Of a stretch of DNA of 39,902 nt, positions 39,825-39,902 are shown in pieces. Source of the DNA: Streptomyces sp. SM10 (GTDB lineage: Bacteria; Actinomycetota; Actinomycetes; Streptomycetales; Streptomycetaceae); NCBI RefSeq assembly GCF_002910915.1, contig NZ_NEUF01000166.1, positions 1-39,902 of the forward strand, written 5' to 3'. Positions within the stretch are counted from its first letter, which is position 1. Each line of letters begins with the position of its first letter. The notes beneath the pieces are model-generated. The model searched no databases. It had not been told where the DNA came from and was given only the letters and a program-made list of their open reading frames with translations. Both the position numbers and the translations under genes were made by a program.

Positions 39825-39902
39825 AAGGGGCGATTCTCCTGTCGTGCCTTCTCAGGCTAACCCGACAGAGCGGGATGTCTCACCCAAGGCTGGCAGAGAG
39901 GG

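Larger units (their letters stand above)
38400..39882 (-). mobile_element. IS3-family element, right copy (about 1.48 kb)
   Basis: Both genes read on the minus strand. The ends were set where TGAGAC (38400) and its complement GTCTCA (39877-39882) face each other. Internal similarity of the ends is short, so the boundaries are tentative. The 3-bp flanks (CAG and CCC) are not a direct repeat, so this copy may have moved by recombination or its true ends differ. Orientation is opposite to the left copy. Confidence 0.7.

Overview
The window is very GC-rich. Gene style, protein families and ribosome-binding sites point to a Streptomyces-type actinomycete, probably an accessory region. Both ends carry related but non-identical IS3-family elements in opposite orientations, each with a conserved G_GGA_AAA slippage site between orfA and orfB.

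Left part (about 1-14.9 kb): mobile and decayed DNA. The left IS truncates an XRE/TPR regulator gene, which is followed by a phosphotransferase gene. Next come an excisionase and a tyrosine integrase, an IS110 transposase remnant, a broken UvrD-type helicase, and an intact GmrSD-type (DUF262/DUF1524) protein fused to an alkyltransferase-like domain. A ParA/partner pair follows, with a 20-bp inverted repeat before parA. A second, truncated copy of the integrase 3' half carries the same downstream repeats as the first. Small hypothetical genes and a frameshifted universal stress protein gene complete this part.

Central part (14.9-30.1 kb, all on the minus strand): a complete isonitrile lipopeptide (diisonitrile) pathway. 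The order of the five core genes, oxidase, FcoT-like enzyme, acyl ligase, ACP and C-A-T-R NRPS, is the ScoE-D-C-B-A order, equivalent to M. tuberculosis Rv0097-Rv0101. Around this core sit a KAS III, a second ACP, an MFS exporter, an aspartyl/asparaginyl-hydroxylase-like enzyme and a FecCD-type metallophore importer. A DJ-1/PfpI protein resembling isonitrile hydratase lies immediately upstream.

Right part (30.1-38.4 kb): copper handling. It holds a PCuAC-like protein, a CopA-type P1B ATPase, a Met/His-tailed small membrane protein, a Cys-rich 69-residue protein, two paralogous membrane proteins with His/Met-rich segments, a PepSY protein and an ECF sigma factor resembling mycobacterial SigC.

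The main observation is that these two parts look like one regulated system. Four sites with the form GGGAAC-N17-CGAC lie upstream of the biosynthetic operon, the DJ-1 gene, the 74-aa/CopA operon and one His/Met membrane gene. I infer a SigC-like regulon that makes an isonitrile chalkophore, exports it, re-imports its metal complex and controls copper inside the cell. Family assignments come from motifs read by eye, and the metal, the exact product and the regulation are inferences.
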